Shown here: positions 1-9,669 of the stretch, in pieces
Numbering within the stretch: the stretch's first letter is position 1
Layout: every line of letters begins with the position of its first letter
Assembly (NCBI GenBank): GCA_910577435.1
Contig: CAJTLV010000001.1
Coordinates: 1 to 64,000, forward strand
Length of the DNA stretch: 64,000 nt
Direction: 5' to 3'
From: an uncultured Christensenella sp.
GTDB lineage: Bacteria; Bacillota; Clostridia; Christensenellales; Pumilibacteraceae
Notes under the pieces: generated by a model
What the model saw: only the letters and a program-made list of their open reading frames with translations
Told to the model about the DNA's origin: nothing
The model's database searches: none
Program-made: the position numbers and the translations under genes

Positions 1-84
1 ACTCATTCACAAGCAATTTAACTATTTATCTGTCCAACTTTTGGGGTCCATAGCATTTTGCGAGGCTTTTTCAATTGATTTCTT

Positions 85-828
85 TTAATTGTCCGATGTA
101 TCGAGTTTGGGGATGAACCCTTCGAAGATATAATTATCGCAAATATCGCGGGCTTTCTGGGCTTGAAGCTCGCTTTTTATCGTCCACGCTACGACCGGCA
201 GTCCCGCGTTTTTAACATACTTATTGGGGAGATTTGTCACCTTGTATGCAATGAAGTCGGGGTGTGATATATCCAAGCATTTGAGTTTTTTCAAGAGCTT
301 GAGTTCGCGGCGCGGGGCGTCGACGTCATGATGGTGAAAATAGCACGAAAGTTGTCCGCGCATTATCGTAGGGGCGTTCTTATAAAAATACTGCATAGAG
401 AAAGGGTCGAACGATTCAACCGCATAATCCCCGTTGTAACATTTCAGCATATCGAGCAGTTTTTCTTCGAGAGTAAACGCTTTTTCGGCTTTTTTCAATT
501 CGATCAGGATAGGCACTTTTCCGTTTACCGTTTCCAAAACCTTCTCGAAAGTAGGTATTCCGAATTCGGTTTTATCAAGTTTGATATCGGCAAGATCGGA
601 TGATTTGAGATTGGACACATAACCGTCGCAGTCTGTCATACGACTGAGTTTTTCATCGTGAAAAACAACGATGTTGTTATCGTCAATGATCCTGACATCG
701 AGTTCTATTGCGAAACCGTGATTTACGGCATTTTCAAATGCGGGTATGGAGTTCTCGGGAAGTTCGAAATTATATAAGCCGCGATGGGCGATGGGGTTTT
801 TAAGTACCCACGAAGTTCTTGTTTCCAT
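85..828 (-). CDS. Glycerophosphodiester phosphodiesterase (GDPD family)
   Basis: Predicted to hydrolyse glycerophosphodiesters to glycerol-3-phosphate and an alcohol. The 247-residue protein is a single GDPD TIM-barrel domain: the HRG motif is at 15-17, PEN at 24-26, the metal-binding ELD at 42-44, HD at 57-58, and an ELKK segment near 110-113 supplies a further acidic residue. No signal peptide is visible, so it is probably cytosolic. The ATG at 828 is preceded by an AAGGAA-type ribosome binding site. It is transcribed away from lepA and stands alone. Family assignment is firm; the exact substrate cannot be read from sequence. Confidence 0.9.
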   Translation of the reverse strand: METRTSWVLKNPIAHRGLYNFELPENSIPAFENAVNHGFAIELDVRIIDDNNIVVFHDEKLSRMTDCDGYVSNLKSSDLADIKLDKTEFGIPTFEKVLETVNGKVPILIELKKAEKAFTLEEKLLDMLKCYNGDYAVESFDPFSMQYFYKNAPTIMRGQLSCYFHHHDVDAPRRELKLLKKLKCLDISHPDFIAYKVTNLPNKYVKNAGLPVVAWTIKSELQAQKARDICDNYIFEGFIPKLDTSDN

Positions 829-1050
829 AAAAAATTCCTTTTCGGTCGGTCGCGTAGGGTATTTCCGATTGCGACTATCTTTACAAGTCTATCATAAATG
901 AAATTTTTTTACAATCGATTTGAGATACTTTTAACGAATTTGACCGAATTTTCTTTTATTATCGCATATATAACTCACTGAATATGCACTTCAAAGGTTC
1001 TTTTCGAATAAAAATGTATTTGCGGGAGTTATCTATACATATGAAAATCA

Positions 1051-1079
1051 TTGCCGTTTGCGAATGAATATGTTATAAT
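1051..1079 (+). promoter_or_regulatory. Sigma-A promoter of lepA, extended -10, leaderless geometry
   Basis: TTGCCG at 1051-1056, a 17-base spacer and a perfect TATAAT at 1074-1079 with TGT just upstream (extended -10). The lepA ATG starts six bases after the -10 box, where transcription should begin, and no Shine-Dalgarno sequence lies between. Confidence 0.8.
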
Positions 1080-1085
1080 TTCGGT

Positions 1086-2891
1086 ATGGACAGACAGGAA
1101 CATATTCGCAATTTCTGCATTATCGCACACATAGATCACGGAAAGTCGACGCTTGCCGACAGACTTATGGAAGAGACGGAAACGCTTTCGAAGCGCGAGC
1201 TTACTGATCAAATGCTCGACAGTATGGATATTGAGCGAGAACGCGGTATAACTATTAAACTCACACCCGTAAGAATGTTCTACGAACATAACGGCGAGCG
1301 ATACACGCTTAACCTTATAGACACGCCGGGCCACGTCGACTTTACTTATGAGGTGTCGCGATCGCTCGCGGCGTGCGAGGGTGCTATTCTTGTGGTCGAT
1401 GCGTCGCAGGGAGTGGAGGCTCAGACGCTCGCAAACGTTTATCTTGCACTGGACAATGATTTGGACATTGTTCCCGTGATAAATAAGATCGATCTTCCGG
1501 CGGCTCGTCCCGACGAGGTAAAGAAAGAAATAGAGGATATTATCGGTTTGCCTGCCGATGATGCGCCGTGTATTTCCGCAAAAGAGGGATTGAATATCGA
1601 CGATGTGCTTCGCGCGGTAGTCGAAAAAGTGCCACATCCGAAAGGCGATGTAAACAAGCCGTTCAAGGCGTTGATATTCGATTCTTATTACGATAATTAT
1701 AAAGGTGCGGTATGCCTGATCCGCGTAATCGACGGGTCTGTCAAGGTCGGACAGAACGTCACGATGATGGCAAACGGAAAGAGTTACGACGTGACGGAGA
1801 TCGGTGTTTTCCAGCCTAAAAATATAGCCGTGCCCGAACTTTTTGCGGGAGACGTAGGATACCTCTGCGCTTCGATAAAATCGATTGCAGATACTGCGCC
1901 CGGCGATACTATAACCGATACGGCAAATCCCACATCGTTGCCCTGTCCCGGATATAAAAAAGTCAAACCTGTCGTTTACTGCGGAATTTATCCGACGGAC
2001 GGTTCGCGTTACGGCGATTTGAAAGATGCTTTGGAGCGGTTGAAACTTAACGACGCGTCGTTGTTCTACGAATCCGAAACGTCTACTGCGCTCGGTTTCG
2101 GCTTCCGTTGCGGGTTTTTGGGATTGCTCCATATGGAGATTATGGAAGAACGGTTGGAGCGGGAGTTCGATCTGGATATAATCACGACCGCGCCCGGCGT
2201 TGTTTACAAGGTTTACACCGCAGGCGGTATGATCGAAGTAACCAACCCGTCCAATCTCCCTCCTGCGGGCGAAATCGAACGTATGGAGGAGCCGTATGTC
2301 AAAGCGTCGATATACACGCCTCCGGAATATATCGGACCTATAATGGATCTGTGCCAAGACAAGCGCGGCGAATACGAAAATATGACGTACATCGAAAAGA
2401 CGCGTGTTCTTCTTACTTACACGATGCCGCTCAACGAGATCGTTTACGACTTTTTCGACGGACTGAAAAGTCGTTCGCGCGGTTACGCGAGTTTTGATTA
2501 TGAGCAGGTCGGTTATAAAACGAGCGATCTCGTTAAACTCGACATAATGCTCAACGGAGAGATATGCGACGCGCTTAGTATAATCGTTCACCGAGAAAAA
2601 GCGTACTCGCGCGGGCGCGCTATGGCGGAAAAGCTCAAGGACGTTATCCCGCGCAAGCTGTTCGAGATTCCTATTCAAGCGGCGATAGGCGGCAAAGTCA
2701 TAGCTCGTGAAACGATCAAGGCGTTGCGTAAAGACGTTCTCGCAAAGTGTTATGGCGGCGACGTTACTCGTAAGAAAAAACTGCTCGAAAAGCAGAAAGA
2801 AGGTAAAAAGCGTATGCGTCAGTTCGGTTCGGTCGAAATTCCGTCCGAAGCGTTTATGTCGGTGTTGAAACTTGACGGCGATAAAAAGTAG
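1086..2891 (+). CDS. lepA: Elongation factor 4 (LepA), ribosome back-translocating GTPase
   Basis: Translational GTPase acting on the ribosome. The 601 residues match the usual length of about 600. Visible motifs are the P-loop AHIDHGKS (14-21), the switch I segment ending RGITI, DTPGH, NKID, EF-G-like domains, and the LepA C-terminal domain ending in basic [14 protein letters not shown]. The ATG at 1086 agrees with the family N-terminus and sits at the predicted transcription start, so the message may be leaderless. hemW follows three bases after the stop, the usual Bacillota order lepA-hemW-hrcA. Confidence 0.97.
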   Translation: MDRQEHIRNFCIIAHIDHGKSTLADRLMEETETLSKRELTDQMLDSMDIERERGITIKLTPVRMFYEHNGERYTLNLIDTPGHVDFTYEVSRSLAACEGAILVVDASQGVEAQTLANVYLALDNDLDIVPVINKIDLPAARPDEVKKEIEDIIGLPADDAPCISAKEGLNIDDVLRAVVEKVPHPKGDVNKPFKALIFDSYYDNYKGAVCLIRVIDGSVKVGQNVTMMANGKSYDVTEIGVFQPKNIAVPELFAGDVGYLCASIKSIADTAPGDTITDTANPTSLPCPGYKKVKPVVYCGIYPTDGSRYGDLKDALERLKLNDASLFYESETSTALGFGFRCGFLGLLHMEIMEERLEREFDLDIITTAPGVVYKVYTAGGMIEVTNPSNLPPAGEIERMEEPYVKASIYTPPEYIGPIMDLCQDKRGEYENMTYIEKTRVLLTYTMPLNEIVYDFFDGLKSRSRGYASFDYEQVGYKTSDLVKLDIMLNGEICDALSIIVHREKAYSRGRAMAEKLKDVIPRKLFEIPIQAAIGGKVIARETIKALRKDVLAKCYGGDVTRKKKLLEKQKEGKKRMRQFGSVEIPSEAFMSVLKLDGDKK

Positions 2892-2894
2892 GTC

Positions 2895-4022
2895 GTGTTT
2901 ACCGAAGCCGATAAATCCGCCGAACGTAAAAAGTACGGCGTTTATATACATATTCCGTATTGTAAGTCGAAATGCGCTTATTGCACGTTTGAATCAGTGC
3001 CGGATTTCTCCACGCAACACGCTTATGTCGAGCGGTTGGTAGGCGAAATTCGCGGCTCTGCGCAGATCGGATCGTTTGTGGATACCGTTTATATCGGAGG
3101 AGGCACGCCGTCGTGTCTGTTCGCCGGAGGAGTAAAGCGCATACTCGGTGCGGTGCGCGAGACTTTCGACGTTGACTCAATCGCCGAAATAACCGTCGAG
3201 GCGAACCCCGAAAGCTGTACCGACGTTTTTGCCGAAGAATGTGCCGAAAGCGGTGTAAACCGCATCAGTATAGGTCTGCAATCGTCCGATGATTGTGTTT
3301 TGCGAGAAGTGGGGCGTTTGCATACCCGCAATGATTTTATCGCGAGCGTTCGGCTACTCAGATCTTTCGGTTTCGATAATATTTCGTCGGATTTGATATT
3401 GGGGTTGCCGCATCAACTCGTTGCCGACGTCGACAGGGCTATAGATATTATGGCGGAGCATTGCTCGCATTCGTCGGTATATGCGCTGTCGGTAGAGTAC
3501 GGAACGCCGCTCGAAAAGCGCGGATATGCGCCCGACGACGATTACGTTGCGGATTTATACGAGCGTGCGCTGTCTCGACTGAGCAAATATTCTTTCGAAC
3601 GTTACGAAGTGAGCAATTTCGCGCGTGCGGGCAAGCAGAGCAGGCATAATAAAAAATATTGGAACTGCGAACCGTATCTCGGTTTCGGCGCGGCGGCACA
3701 CGGATACGACGGAGACCGTATACGTTATTATCACGCAGGCGGGGTAGACGAATATCTTCACGGAGACGGGATCAACTATACCGTTTTATCAGAGGTCGAT
3801 AAGTATAACGAGTACGTGATGTTGAGACTGCGCACTGCGGACGGAATAGACAAATCCGAATTCAAACGCCGATTCGGGTATGAATTCGAGGATGAAAACG
3901 GGGAAATATTGGATAGGGCAGTGCGCTCAGGCGCGATCGTATGTGCCGAGAGCCGTATAGCTGTTGCGGCGGACAAAATGTTTGTTATGAACGGAATTAT
4001 CGAAGAGTTTATGAAGGATTAA
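2895..4022 (+). CDS. hemW: HemW, radical SAM heme-binding protein (HemN-like)
   Basis: Radical SAM protein of the HemN/HemW group. The 4Fe-4S/SAM motif C-x3-C-x2-C is at residues 23, 27 and 30, followed by TF rather than the extra cysteine typical of true oxygen-independent coproporphyrinogen dehydrogenase HemN. That makes a HemW-type heme chaperone more likely than a HemN enzyme. GGGTP-like GGGTPS and the C-terminal HemN domain are present; 375 residues is normal. Translation appears to start at GTG 2895, three bases after lepA stops, with only a weak ribosome binding site, so coupling to lepA is likely. The DUF3267 gene follows one base later. Confidence 0.9.
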   Translation: MFTEADKSAERKKYGVYIHIPYCKSKCAYCTFESVPDFSTQHAYVERLVGEIRGSAQIGSFVDTVYIGGGTPSCLFAGGVKRILGAVRETFDVDSIAEITVEANPESCTDVFAEECAESGVNRISIGLQSSDDCVLREVGRLHTRNDFIASVRLLRSFGFDNISSDLILGLPHQLVADVDRAIDIMAEHCSHSSVYALSVEYGTPLEKRGYAPDDDYVADLYERALSRLSKYSFERYEVSNFARAGKQSRHNKKYWNCEPYLGFGAAAHGYDGDRIRYYHAGGVDEYLHGDGINYTVLSEVDKYNEYVMLRLRTADGIDKSEFKRRFGYEFEDENGEILDRAVRSGAIVCAESRIAVAADKMFVMNGIIEEFMKD

Positions 4023-4023
4023 A

Positions 4024-4599
4024 ATGATAAATTGCGATCTGCACGATTATGTGCTTGCCGAAAAATTCGATATGCTCGACCCGAAAATCAAAGTAGTGGA
4101 CAGGTTGAATATAGTGGCGTTGGCAGGCGTGCTTGTTTTGTGCATAGGCGGTGCGATAGTCAATTATTGCCTTAGAATGCTCGGCGAACCTGCCGGTATG
4201 TATATAGTATATATTTTATGCGGTGTTGTTTTGACTGTGCTGTATATGTATCTGCACGAATTGGCGCACGCTTTTGCGATTATTGCGGTAAAACATAAAC
4301 GCCCTAAAATCAAATTCGGGAAGCGAGTTGCTTCGTGCGGTTCGCCCGATATAATATATACAAAAGTACAGTATGCTTTCGTGGCGTTATTTCCTCTCGT
4401 ATTGTTCTGCATCGTGCTTGTTCCGCTGTGTATAATTTTGGATGCGCAGTTTTTTGTATTGCCGTTTATGCCGCTGACGTATAATATTTTAGGCTCGTTC
4501 GGCGATATTTATATGGTCAACCGCGTTATGAAAGCGCCGCGCAAATGCGTGGTCGTAGACGAGGGAACGGAAGTGCGCTTGTATATTCGAGTCGAATGA
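4024..4599 (+). CDS. DUF3267 membrane protein, putative zincin metalloprotease
   Basis: A 191-residue polytopic protein with hydrophobic segments near 30-50, 57-77, 115-135 and 138-155. A HELAH zinc-protease signature lies at 78-82 at the end of the second helix, and a downstream NILGSFGD motif probably supplies another metal ligand; together these fit the DUF3267 family of predicted integral-membrane zincins. The substrate is unknown. It starts one base after hemW, so it is cotranscribed with lepA-hemW, and it occupies the position between hemW and hrcA. Family assignment is good, catalytic activity is inferred. Confidence 0.75.
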   Translation: MINCDLHDYVLAEKFDMLDPKIKVVDRLNIVALAGVLVLCIGGAIVNYCLRMLGEPAGMYIVYILCGVVLTVLYMYLHELAHAFAIIAVKHKRPKIKFGKRVASCGSPDIIYTKVQYAFVALFPLVLFCIVLVPLCIILDAQFFVLPFMPLTYNILGSFGDIYMVNRVMKAPRKCVVVDEGTEVRLYIRVE

Positions 4600-4737
4600 T
4601 TTGCGGCAATGCGTTTTGCGCAGATAGCTGATTTTTATAAAAAACTAACCATATCAATATATTGTGTATCGGAATTCGGTTCATATACCGATTTTGGAAA
4701 TAGGTTCAAAAAATATAGATATAATGGCGTAAAACGA

Positions 4738-4766
4738 TTGACAAAGGCGTTGCCCTATGGTAAACT
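4738..4766 (+). promoter_or_regulatory. Sigma-A promoter of the hrcA heat-shock operon
   Basis: TTGACA (4738-4743), 17-base spacer, TAAACT (4761-4766). Predicted transcription start near 4773 falls inside the CIRCE operator, the usual arrangement for HrcA repression. The remaining bases from 4600 to 4737 show no gene. Confidence 0.85.
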
Positions 4767-4769
4767 GTT

Positions 4770-4796
4770 TTAGCAGTCTGTAGTTTTGATTGCTAA
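4770..4796 (+). promoter_or_regulatory. CIRCE operator (HrcA binding site), variant
   Basis: TTAGCAGTC-N9-GATTGCTAA at 4770-4778 and 4788-4796. The 9-9-9 geometry is exactly CIRCE. The consensus is TTAGCACTC-N9-GAGTGCTAA, and each half-site differs at one position; the two changes face each other in the dyad. It overlaps the predicted transcription start of the promoter just upstream, so HrcA bound here would block initiation of hrcA-grpE-dnaK-dnaJ. Confidence 0.88.
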
Positions 4797-4822
4797 TTTT
4801 CGAAAGCGGTTTCGTGACGGAA

Positions 4823-5899
4823 ATGGGTTTGACAAACAGAAAAGAAAAGATACTCCAAGCGATAGTCGACGGATACATAGATAATTGTCAGCCGGTGTCT
4901 AGTTCCGAGATAAAGGAAAGGCATCTGCCTATGTTGTCGTCCGCTACGATCCGCAACGAAATGGCGGCGCTCGAAGAGATGGGGTATTTGACGCAACCGC
5001 ATGCGTCGTCGGGCAGAGTTCCGACAGCGGAGGCGTACAGACTGTATGTCGAAAAGCTTATGCCTCGCCGTAAACTGTCGCGCTCCGAACTGAAAATCGT
5101 CAAGCGGTACTTCAATAAGAAAGTGACGGAGCTGGACGATATGCTGAAAAGTACGGCTAAGGTCATTTCCGAGATAACGAATCTCACTTCTGTCGCATAT
5201 GTGCAGAATTCGGACGACGCTACCGTCAACAACATTCGCATAGTACGTATTACCGATTCTACCGCGCTTATCATAATTGTGACAAACTTGGGCGTACTTA
5301 AAGATACGACGGTAAATATCGGTCTGGGCGTTACCGACGAATACTGCGACAGGGCGTCTAAATTCGTTACCGAAGTGTTCGGCGGACACAGAATAAGCGA
5401 GATAAACAAGCCGAAGTCGATTGTTAAAGAAGTTCGCAAAGAGTACGAACAGGTGTTCAAGACTGTACTCAAAATATTCAAGAACTATTCGCACGAAGAG
5501 ATGTTCTCGGACATTGTTCTTGAGGGAAGTTCCAAGATACTCGAACAACCCGAATACGCGAACTTGCAAAAGGCGAAGGCGATGTTGGAGTTTTTGGATG
5601 CAAAGGAAGAACTCGTTCCGGTACTTCAAAACTCCGACGATATGAACATTTCGATCAAAATAGGCAAAGACAACGAATTGAGAGACGGAATGCCGGAGTG
5701 TGCCATCGTAACTGCCAGTTACAACATTAACGGTGTGACTGTCGGCAACGCGGGCGTTATCGGTCCGATCCGTATGGATTATTCGAAAGTAATATCCGTC
5801 CTGGACTATCTGTCGCGGACGGTACAAATGCTTCCCGCAGGCGAAGGCTTGGATTCATCCGATGATGAAAAGTCGGATGACACTAATAAAGAAGAATAA
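4823..5899 (+). CDS. hrcA: Heat-inducible transcription repressor HrcA
   Basis: Repressor of class I heat-shock genes, binding CIRCE as a dimer and depending on GroEL for folding in known species. The N-terminal winged helix (about 1-75) carries the family pattern from LTNRKEKIL to SSATIRNEMAALEEMGYL and SGRVPT; the C-terminal GAF-like region contains the conserved segment around GPIRMDY. I chose ATG 4823 (358 residues) because known HrcA proteins begin at this motif; GTG 4814 is an alternative, and a TTG at 4790 lies inside the operator and is unlikely. First gene of the operon, so autoregulated. Confidence 0.95.
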   Translation: MGLTNRKEKILQAIVDGYIDNCQPVSSSEIKERHLPMLSSATIRNEMAALEEMGYLTQPHASSGRVPTAEAYRLYVEKLMPRRKLSRSELKIVKRYFNKKVTELDDMLKSTAKVISEITNLTSVAYVQNSDDATVNNIRIVRITDSTALIIIVTNLGVLKDTTVNIGLGVTDEYCDRASKFVTEVFGGHRISEINKPKSIVKEVRKEYEQVFKTVLKIFKNYSHEEMFSDIVLEGSSKILEQPEYANLQKAKAMLEFLDAKEELVPVLQNSDDMNISIKIGKDNELRDGMPECAIVTASYNINGVTVGNAGVIGPIRMDYSKVISVLDYLSRTVQMLPAGEGLDSSDDEKSDDTNKEE

Positions 5900-5920
5900 A
5901 AATTATTCGCGGAGGATATT

Positions 5921-6481
5921 ATGAACGACGAAAAAACGAGAGAGCGCACGCGCGAATTACCGGTTATCGAATTGCAGCAAGAGGAGTACAAAGCGCTCCA
6001 AAATCAGTTGGCTACAATGAACCAGCAGATCAGCATTGCTCAGGCGATTGCCGTTAAAGAAAAGGCGCGCTCGGAGGAACTCTCGAATTTAGTCAACCGT
6101 ATGCAAGCGGACTTTGACAATTACCGCAAGCGTATGAACGAGAGCAACAAAAAGCTCAAAGAGGACGGCATTTGCGCCGTACTTGAAAAGCTCATTCCCG
6201 AACTTGATGTATTGAAGCAAGCTATACAGAGCATTCCGGACGAGCGTGTTGCGGAAGGCGTCAAGATGATTTACCGTCAGGTAGTCGACATTTTGACGGC
6301 GTTCGGCGTTGAGGAGATTCCCGCGCTCGGCGAACAGTTCGACCCCAATCTTCACAACGCGGTTATGCAGGTGAAAACTGCGGATCCGTCAAAGGTGAAT
6401 ATGGTTGTCGAAGTATTTCAAAAAGGCTATAAATTGGGCGACCGCATACTGCGGCACAGCGTCGTGAAGGTCGCCAATTAA
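5921..6481 (+). CDS. grpE: GrpE nucleotide exchange factor
   Basis: Cochaperone that drives ADP release from DnaK. The 186 residues show the expected long N-terminal coiled coil (about 15-95, rich in Q, E and K, including [10 protein letters not shown]) and the C-terminal beta domain with the GrpE signature around [21 protein letters not shown] clear GGAGG ribosome binding site precedes the ATG. Second gene of the hrcA operon, 21 bases after hrcA. Confidence 0.96.
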   Translation: MNDEKTRERTRELPVIELQQEEYKALQNQLATMNQQISIAQAIAVKEKARSEELSNLVNRMQADFDNYRKRMNESNKKLKEDGICAVLEKLIPELDVLKQAIQSIPDERVAEGVKMIYRQVVDILTAFGVEEIPALGEQFDPNLHNAVMQVKTADPSKVNMVVEVFQKGYKLGDRILRHSVVKVAN

Positions 6482-6522
6482 AGCATATAAATCAAAAATA
6501 TTTTTTCGGAGGAATTTATATT

Positions 6523-8331
6523 ATGGGTAAGATTATAGGTATCGACTTAGGTACTACCAACTCTTGCGTAGCCGTTCTCGAAGGCGGCGAACCTGTCGTC
6601 ATTCCCAATGCGGAAGGCGGTCGCACGACGCCCTCCGTCGTTGGATTTGCAAAAGACGGCGAGCGCCTCGTAGGTCAGGTCGCAAAGCGTCAGGCTGTCG
6701 CAAATCCCGACAGAACGATCATATCGATCAAGCGCGATATGGGTACAACCAAAAAGGTGCGCGTCGACAGCAAAGATTACTCGCCGCAGGAAATCTCGGC
6801 AATGATCCTTACAAAATTGAAAAAAGACGCGGAAAGCTATCTCGGCGAGACTATCTCTCAGGCAGTTATTACCGTTCCCGCATACTTTAACGACTCCGAG
6901 CGTCAGGCTACGAAGGACGCAGGACGTATCGCGGGTCTCGAAGTTTTGCGTATTATCAACGAGCCTACTGCGGCAGCGCTTGCTTACGGTCTCGACAAGG
7001 GACAGAGCAGCAGCCAGAAAGTATTTATATTCGACTTGGGCGGCGGCACGTTCGATATTTCCATTCTCGAAATAGGCGACGGCGTTTTCGAGGTTATCGC
7101 GACGACGGGCGACACCCATCTCGGCGGCGACGACTTCGATAAAGCGATTATCGACTATCTCATAACCTCGTTCAAAAACGACAACGGCATAGATCTCAGC
7201 AAGGATCGTATGGCTATGCAACGTCTCAAAGAGGCGGCGGAAAAAGCCAAGATCGACCTTTCCGGTATGCAAAAGACGACAGTCAGCCTTCCGTTCATCA
7301 CTTCGAGTGCGGCCGGGCCTCTGCACCTCGAATACGAGATTACCCGTGCGAAGTTCGATTCGCTCACAGAGCGTCTCGTTGCGCGCACTGTCGAACTTAC
7401 CAAAAAGGCGATGTCTGACGCTGGTTACACGACCAACGACATCGACAAGGTCATACTCGTCGGCGGTTCGACGCGTATCCCCGCAGTTGTCGAAGCCGTG
7501 CGTAAGTTGTCCGGCAAAGAGCCGTTCAAGGGCATCAACCCCGACGAGTGCGTTGCGGTAGGCGCGGCTATTCAGGGCGGTGTTCTCGCCGGCGAAGTCA
7601 AGGACGTATTGCTTCTCGACGTTACGCCGCTTTCGCTCGGTATAGAGACCGTCGGCGGCATATTCACAAAACTCATTGCGCGCAACACCACCGTTCCGAC
7701 CAAGAAATCGCAGGTGTTCTCGACGGCAACAGACAATCAGCCGTCCGTCGACATTCACGTATTACAGGGCGAACGCGAAATAGCTGCGCACAACAAAACG
7801 CTTGCACGTTTCGAACTCGGCGGCATTCCTCCCGCACCGCGCGGCGTTCCCCAAATCGAAGTTACGTTCGATATAGACGCTAACGGCATAGTCCACGTTT
7901 CGGCAAAGGACAGAGGCACCGGCAAAGAACAGCGCGTTACCGTTACCGCTTCTACCAACCTTACCGAAGCCGAGATCCAAAAGGCGATTAAGGACGCGGA
8001 GCAGTTTGCTGATGAAGACAACAAACGCAAAGAGGTTGTAGATGCGAAGAACCAAGCTGATATGCTCGTATTCTCGATCGAAAAATTCCTGCGCGAGAAC
8101 GGCGATACCATTTCCGCAGAAGACAAAGCGGAACTTGACAAAGAAATGGTCAACGTCAAAGAAGTTCTCAAGACGGAAGATATCGAAGCTATTCGCGATG
8201 CTGTCGAGACATTGCAGAAGCTGTCAAACGGCATATTCTCCAAGCTGTATGAGAACGGCGGAACGCCTCCGCCGCAGGACGATATAGTTGTCGACGATGC
8301 GGAAGTTGTAGACGACAATACCAACCTGTAA
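6523..8331 (+). CDS. dnaK: Chaperone DnaK (Hsp70)
   Basis: ATP-dependent Hsp70 chaperone of the cytosol. The 602 residues contain the N-terminal ATPase with [11 protein letters not shown] at 4-14, the phosphate loop [18 protein letters not shown], the linker [14 protein letters not shown] and a substrate-binding domain with a helical lid. The C-terminus ends in acidic [13 protein letters not shown] instead of EEVD, as usual for bacterial DnaK. Strong GGAGG site before the ATG. Partner genes grpE (upstream) and dnaJ (downstream) complete the machine. Confidence 0.98.
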   Translation: MGKIIGIDLGTTNSCVAVLEGGEPVVIPNAEGGRTTPSVVGFAKDGERLVGQVAKRQAVANPDRTIISIKRDMGTTKKVRVDSKDYSPQEISAMILTKLKKDAESYLGETISQAVITVPAYFNDSERQATKDAGRIAGLEVLRIINEPTAAALAYGLDKGQSSSQKVFIFDLGGGTFDISILEIGDGVFEVIATTGDTHLGGDDFDKAIIDYLITSFKNDNGIDLSKDRMAMQRLKEAAEKAKIDLSGMQKTTVSLPFITSSAAGPLHLEYEITRAKFDSLTERLVARTVELTKKAMSDAGYTTNDIDKVILVGGSTRIPAVVEAVRKLSGKEPFKGINPDECVAVGAAIQGGVLAGEVKDVLLLDVTPLSLGIETVGGIFTKLIARNTTVPTKKSQVFSTATDNQPSVDIHVLQGEREIAAHNKTLARFELGGIPPAPRGVPQIEVTFDIDANGIVHVSAKDRGTGKEQRVTVTASTNLTEAEIQKAIKDAEQFADEDNKRKEVVDAKNQADMLVFSIEKFLRENGDTISAEDKAELDKEMVNVKEVLKTEDIEAIRDAVETLQKLSNGIFSKLYENGGTPPPQDDIVVDDAEVVDDNTNL

Positions 8332-8365
8332 TATTATACGACACAATAATCTTTAAACTGTTCGC

Positions 8366-8392
8366 CCCTTGCGCATATTTCGCGCGCAAGGG
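8366..8392 (+). other. GC-rich hairpin between dnaK and dnaJ
   Basis: CCCTTGCGC (8366-8374) pairs perfectly with GCGCAAGGG (8384-8392) across a nine-base loop. No T-run follows; dnaJ's GGAG ribosome binding site comes eight bases later. It is more likely an intercistronic stability or processing element, or a partial attenuator, than a full terminator. Confidence 0.6.
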
Positions 8393-8409
8393 CGCGATCG
8401 GAGTTATTT

Positions 8410-9516
8410 ATGGCAAAAAATTATTATGAAATATTGGGCGTGAGCAAGACAGCTTCCGAAGACGAGATTAAGTCTTCGTTTCGTAAACTCGCGCGCCAAT
8501 ACCACCCCGATCTTCATCCTGGCGACGAAGTTGCGGCAAATAAGTTCAAAGAAATAAACGAGGCGTATGAAACGTTGTCGGATGCTCAAAAACGCAGTGA
8601 GTATGATGCTGCTCAGTCTGCGGGCGCGTCCGGCGCGGGCTTCGGTGCGCGCGGATCTGCCGGTGGCGGACGCGGCGGAAGTTTCTTTGACGAGTTTGTC
8701 AATAATATGTTCGGCGGCGAACACAGACAGGGCGGCGAGCCGTCCGCGAACGGCGGCGACATAAGTCTCAATGTGACACTTACTTTCGAAGAGGCCGCAT
8801 TCGGTACGCAAAAAGAGATCACCGTAAACCGTTTCGAGGCGTGTCAGTCCTGTCGCGGAACGGGTGCAAAGAACGGTACGCAGTATGTCAAATGTACTAA
8901 TTGCGGCGGTGCGGGTAAAGTGCGTTATGCGCAGGAAACACCGTTCGGCAGAGTAGTGAGTATGAAGCCGTGTAATGTCTGCGGCGGCAGCGGCAGAATT
9001 ATTAAAGAGCCTTGTACCGTTTGCGGCGGACGCGGTTCGATGCGTAAAAATTCCAATCTTCGCATTACGTTCCCTGCGGGAGTAGAGCCCAATCAAATAA
9101 TGACGATTCCGGGCGAGGGCGAGCGCACTCGAAGCGGCGCCAAAGCGGGCAATCTCATTCTTACTATAACGGTCTTGCCGCACAAGCTGTTCAAGCGCAA
9201 GGGACTCGATTTATTGGTCGATATTCCAGTGTCGTTTACGCAGGCACTACTCGGCGACAAGGTGCTTGTTCCGACGCTAAAAGGCAATAAGATAGCTTTC
9301 ACATTGCCGGAAGGTGCACAGAGCGGTATGACGTTCAAGCTCAAAGAGCAAGGATTGGAAAACACAAAGAAGCAGATCAAGGGTGATCTTCTTGTCACTA
9401 TAGATATAGAATTGCCCAAAAATCTTACTAAAGAACAGCGTCAAAAGATAAAAGAGTTAAACGAAAGCCTAAAACCCGAGCAATATGACAAAGCGCGGGA
9501 ATATATCAAAAAATAA
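8410..9516 (+). CDS. dnaJ: Chaperone DnaJ (type I Hsp40)
   Basis: J-domain cochaperone that stimulates DnaK ATPase. Residues 1-70 form the J domain with HPD at 32-34; a Gly/Ser-rich linker follows (about 75-115). Next comes a zinc-binding domain with four CxxCxGxG repeats (CQSCRGTG, CTNCGGAG, CNVCGGSG, CTVCGGRG) and the C-terminal substrate-binding domain. All elements of a full type I DnaJ are present in 368 residues. Last gene of the HrcA-controlled operon; in Bacillus prmA-rsmE-mtaB follow here, but in this window they lie 21 kb away. Confidence 0.97.
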   Translation: MAKNYYEILGVSKTASEDEIKSSFRKLARQYHPDLHPGDEVAANKFKEINEAYETLSDAQKRSEYDAAQSAGASGAGFGARGSAGGGRGGSFFDEFVNNMFGGEHRQGGEPSANGGDISLNVTLTFEEAAFGTQKEITVNRFEACQSCRGTGAKNGTQYVKCTNCGGAGKVRYAQETPFGRVVSMKPCNVCGGSGRIIKEPCTVCGGRGSMRKNSNLRITFPAGVEPNQIMTIPGEGERTRSGAKAGNLILTITVLPHKLFKRKGLDLLVDIPVSFTQALLGDKVLVPTLKGNKIAFTLPEGAQSGMTFKLKEQGLENTKKQIKGDLLVTIDIELPKNLTKEQRQKIKELNESLKPEQYDKAREYIKK

Positions 9517-9535
9517 AAATTCGCAAGCGCAAAAG

Positions 9536-9553
9536 CCGTCGAACTTTCGACGG
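9536..9553 (+). terminator. Hairpin after dnaJ, probable terminator
   Basis: CCGTCGA-ACTT-TCGACGG, seven base pairs, flanked by CAAAAG and CTTTTG that can extend the stem across a bulge. The following bases are T-rich but lack a clean U-tract, so termination is likely but not certain. Confidence 0.5.
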
Positions 9554-9627
9554 TTATTGCTTTTGTGGATTTGATAATCTAACGGATAGACAAACGATTA
9601 CATTCGGCACTGTAAAGTATTACGGCA

Positions 9628-9656
9628 TTTGCACCTCGTCTATTCGAATATACAAT
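9628..9656 (+). promoter_or_regulatory. Candidate sigma-A promoter of ackA
   Basis: TACAAT at 9651-9656 with TTTGCA (17-base spacing) or TTGCAC (16) upstream. The -35 match is weak. The leader would be short and includes a GGAG ribosome binding site before ATG 9670. Confidence 0.45.
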
Positions 9657-9669
9657 ATGGAGACAATAT

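Noticed and set aside
31..57. TGTCCAACTTTTGGGG near the left edge, reminiscent of insertion-sequence ends
   Set aside because: No transposase, no matching second end and no target duplication are visible; the resemblance is from memory and too short to support a call.
1029..2951. Very long minus-strand ORF opposite lepA, and similar ones opposite hrcA (4793-5827) and dnaK (6547-7758)
   Set aside because: They mirror strongly conserved plus-strand genes, have compositions typical of antisense frames (Arg, His and Phe rich) and no recognisable motifs or ribosome binding sites.
2895..4022. Calling this gene hemN (coproporphyrinogen dehydrogenase)
   Set aside because: The extra cysteine following CxxxCxxC in HemN is replaced by Phe after Thr, and the lepA neighbourhood is that of hemW.
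4790..4822. Upstream TTG start for hrcA
   Set aside because: It lies inside the CIRCE operator and adds residues absent from other HrcA proteins.
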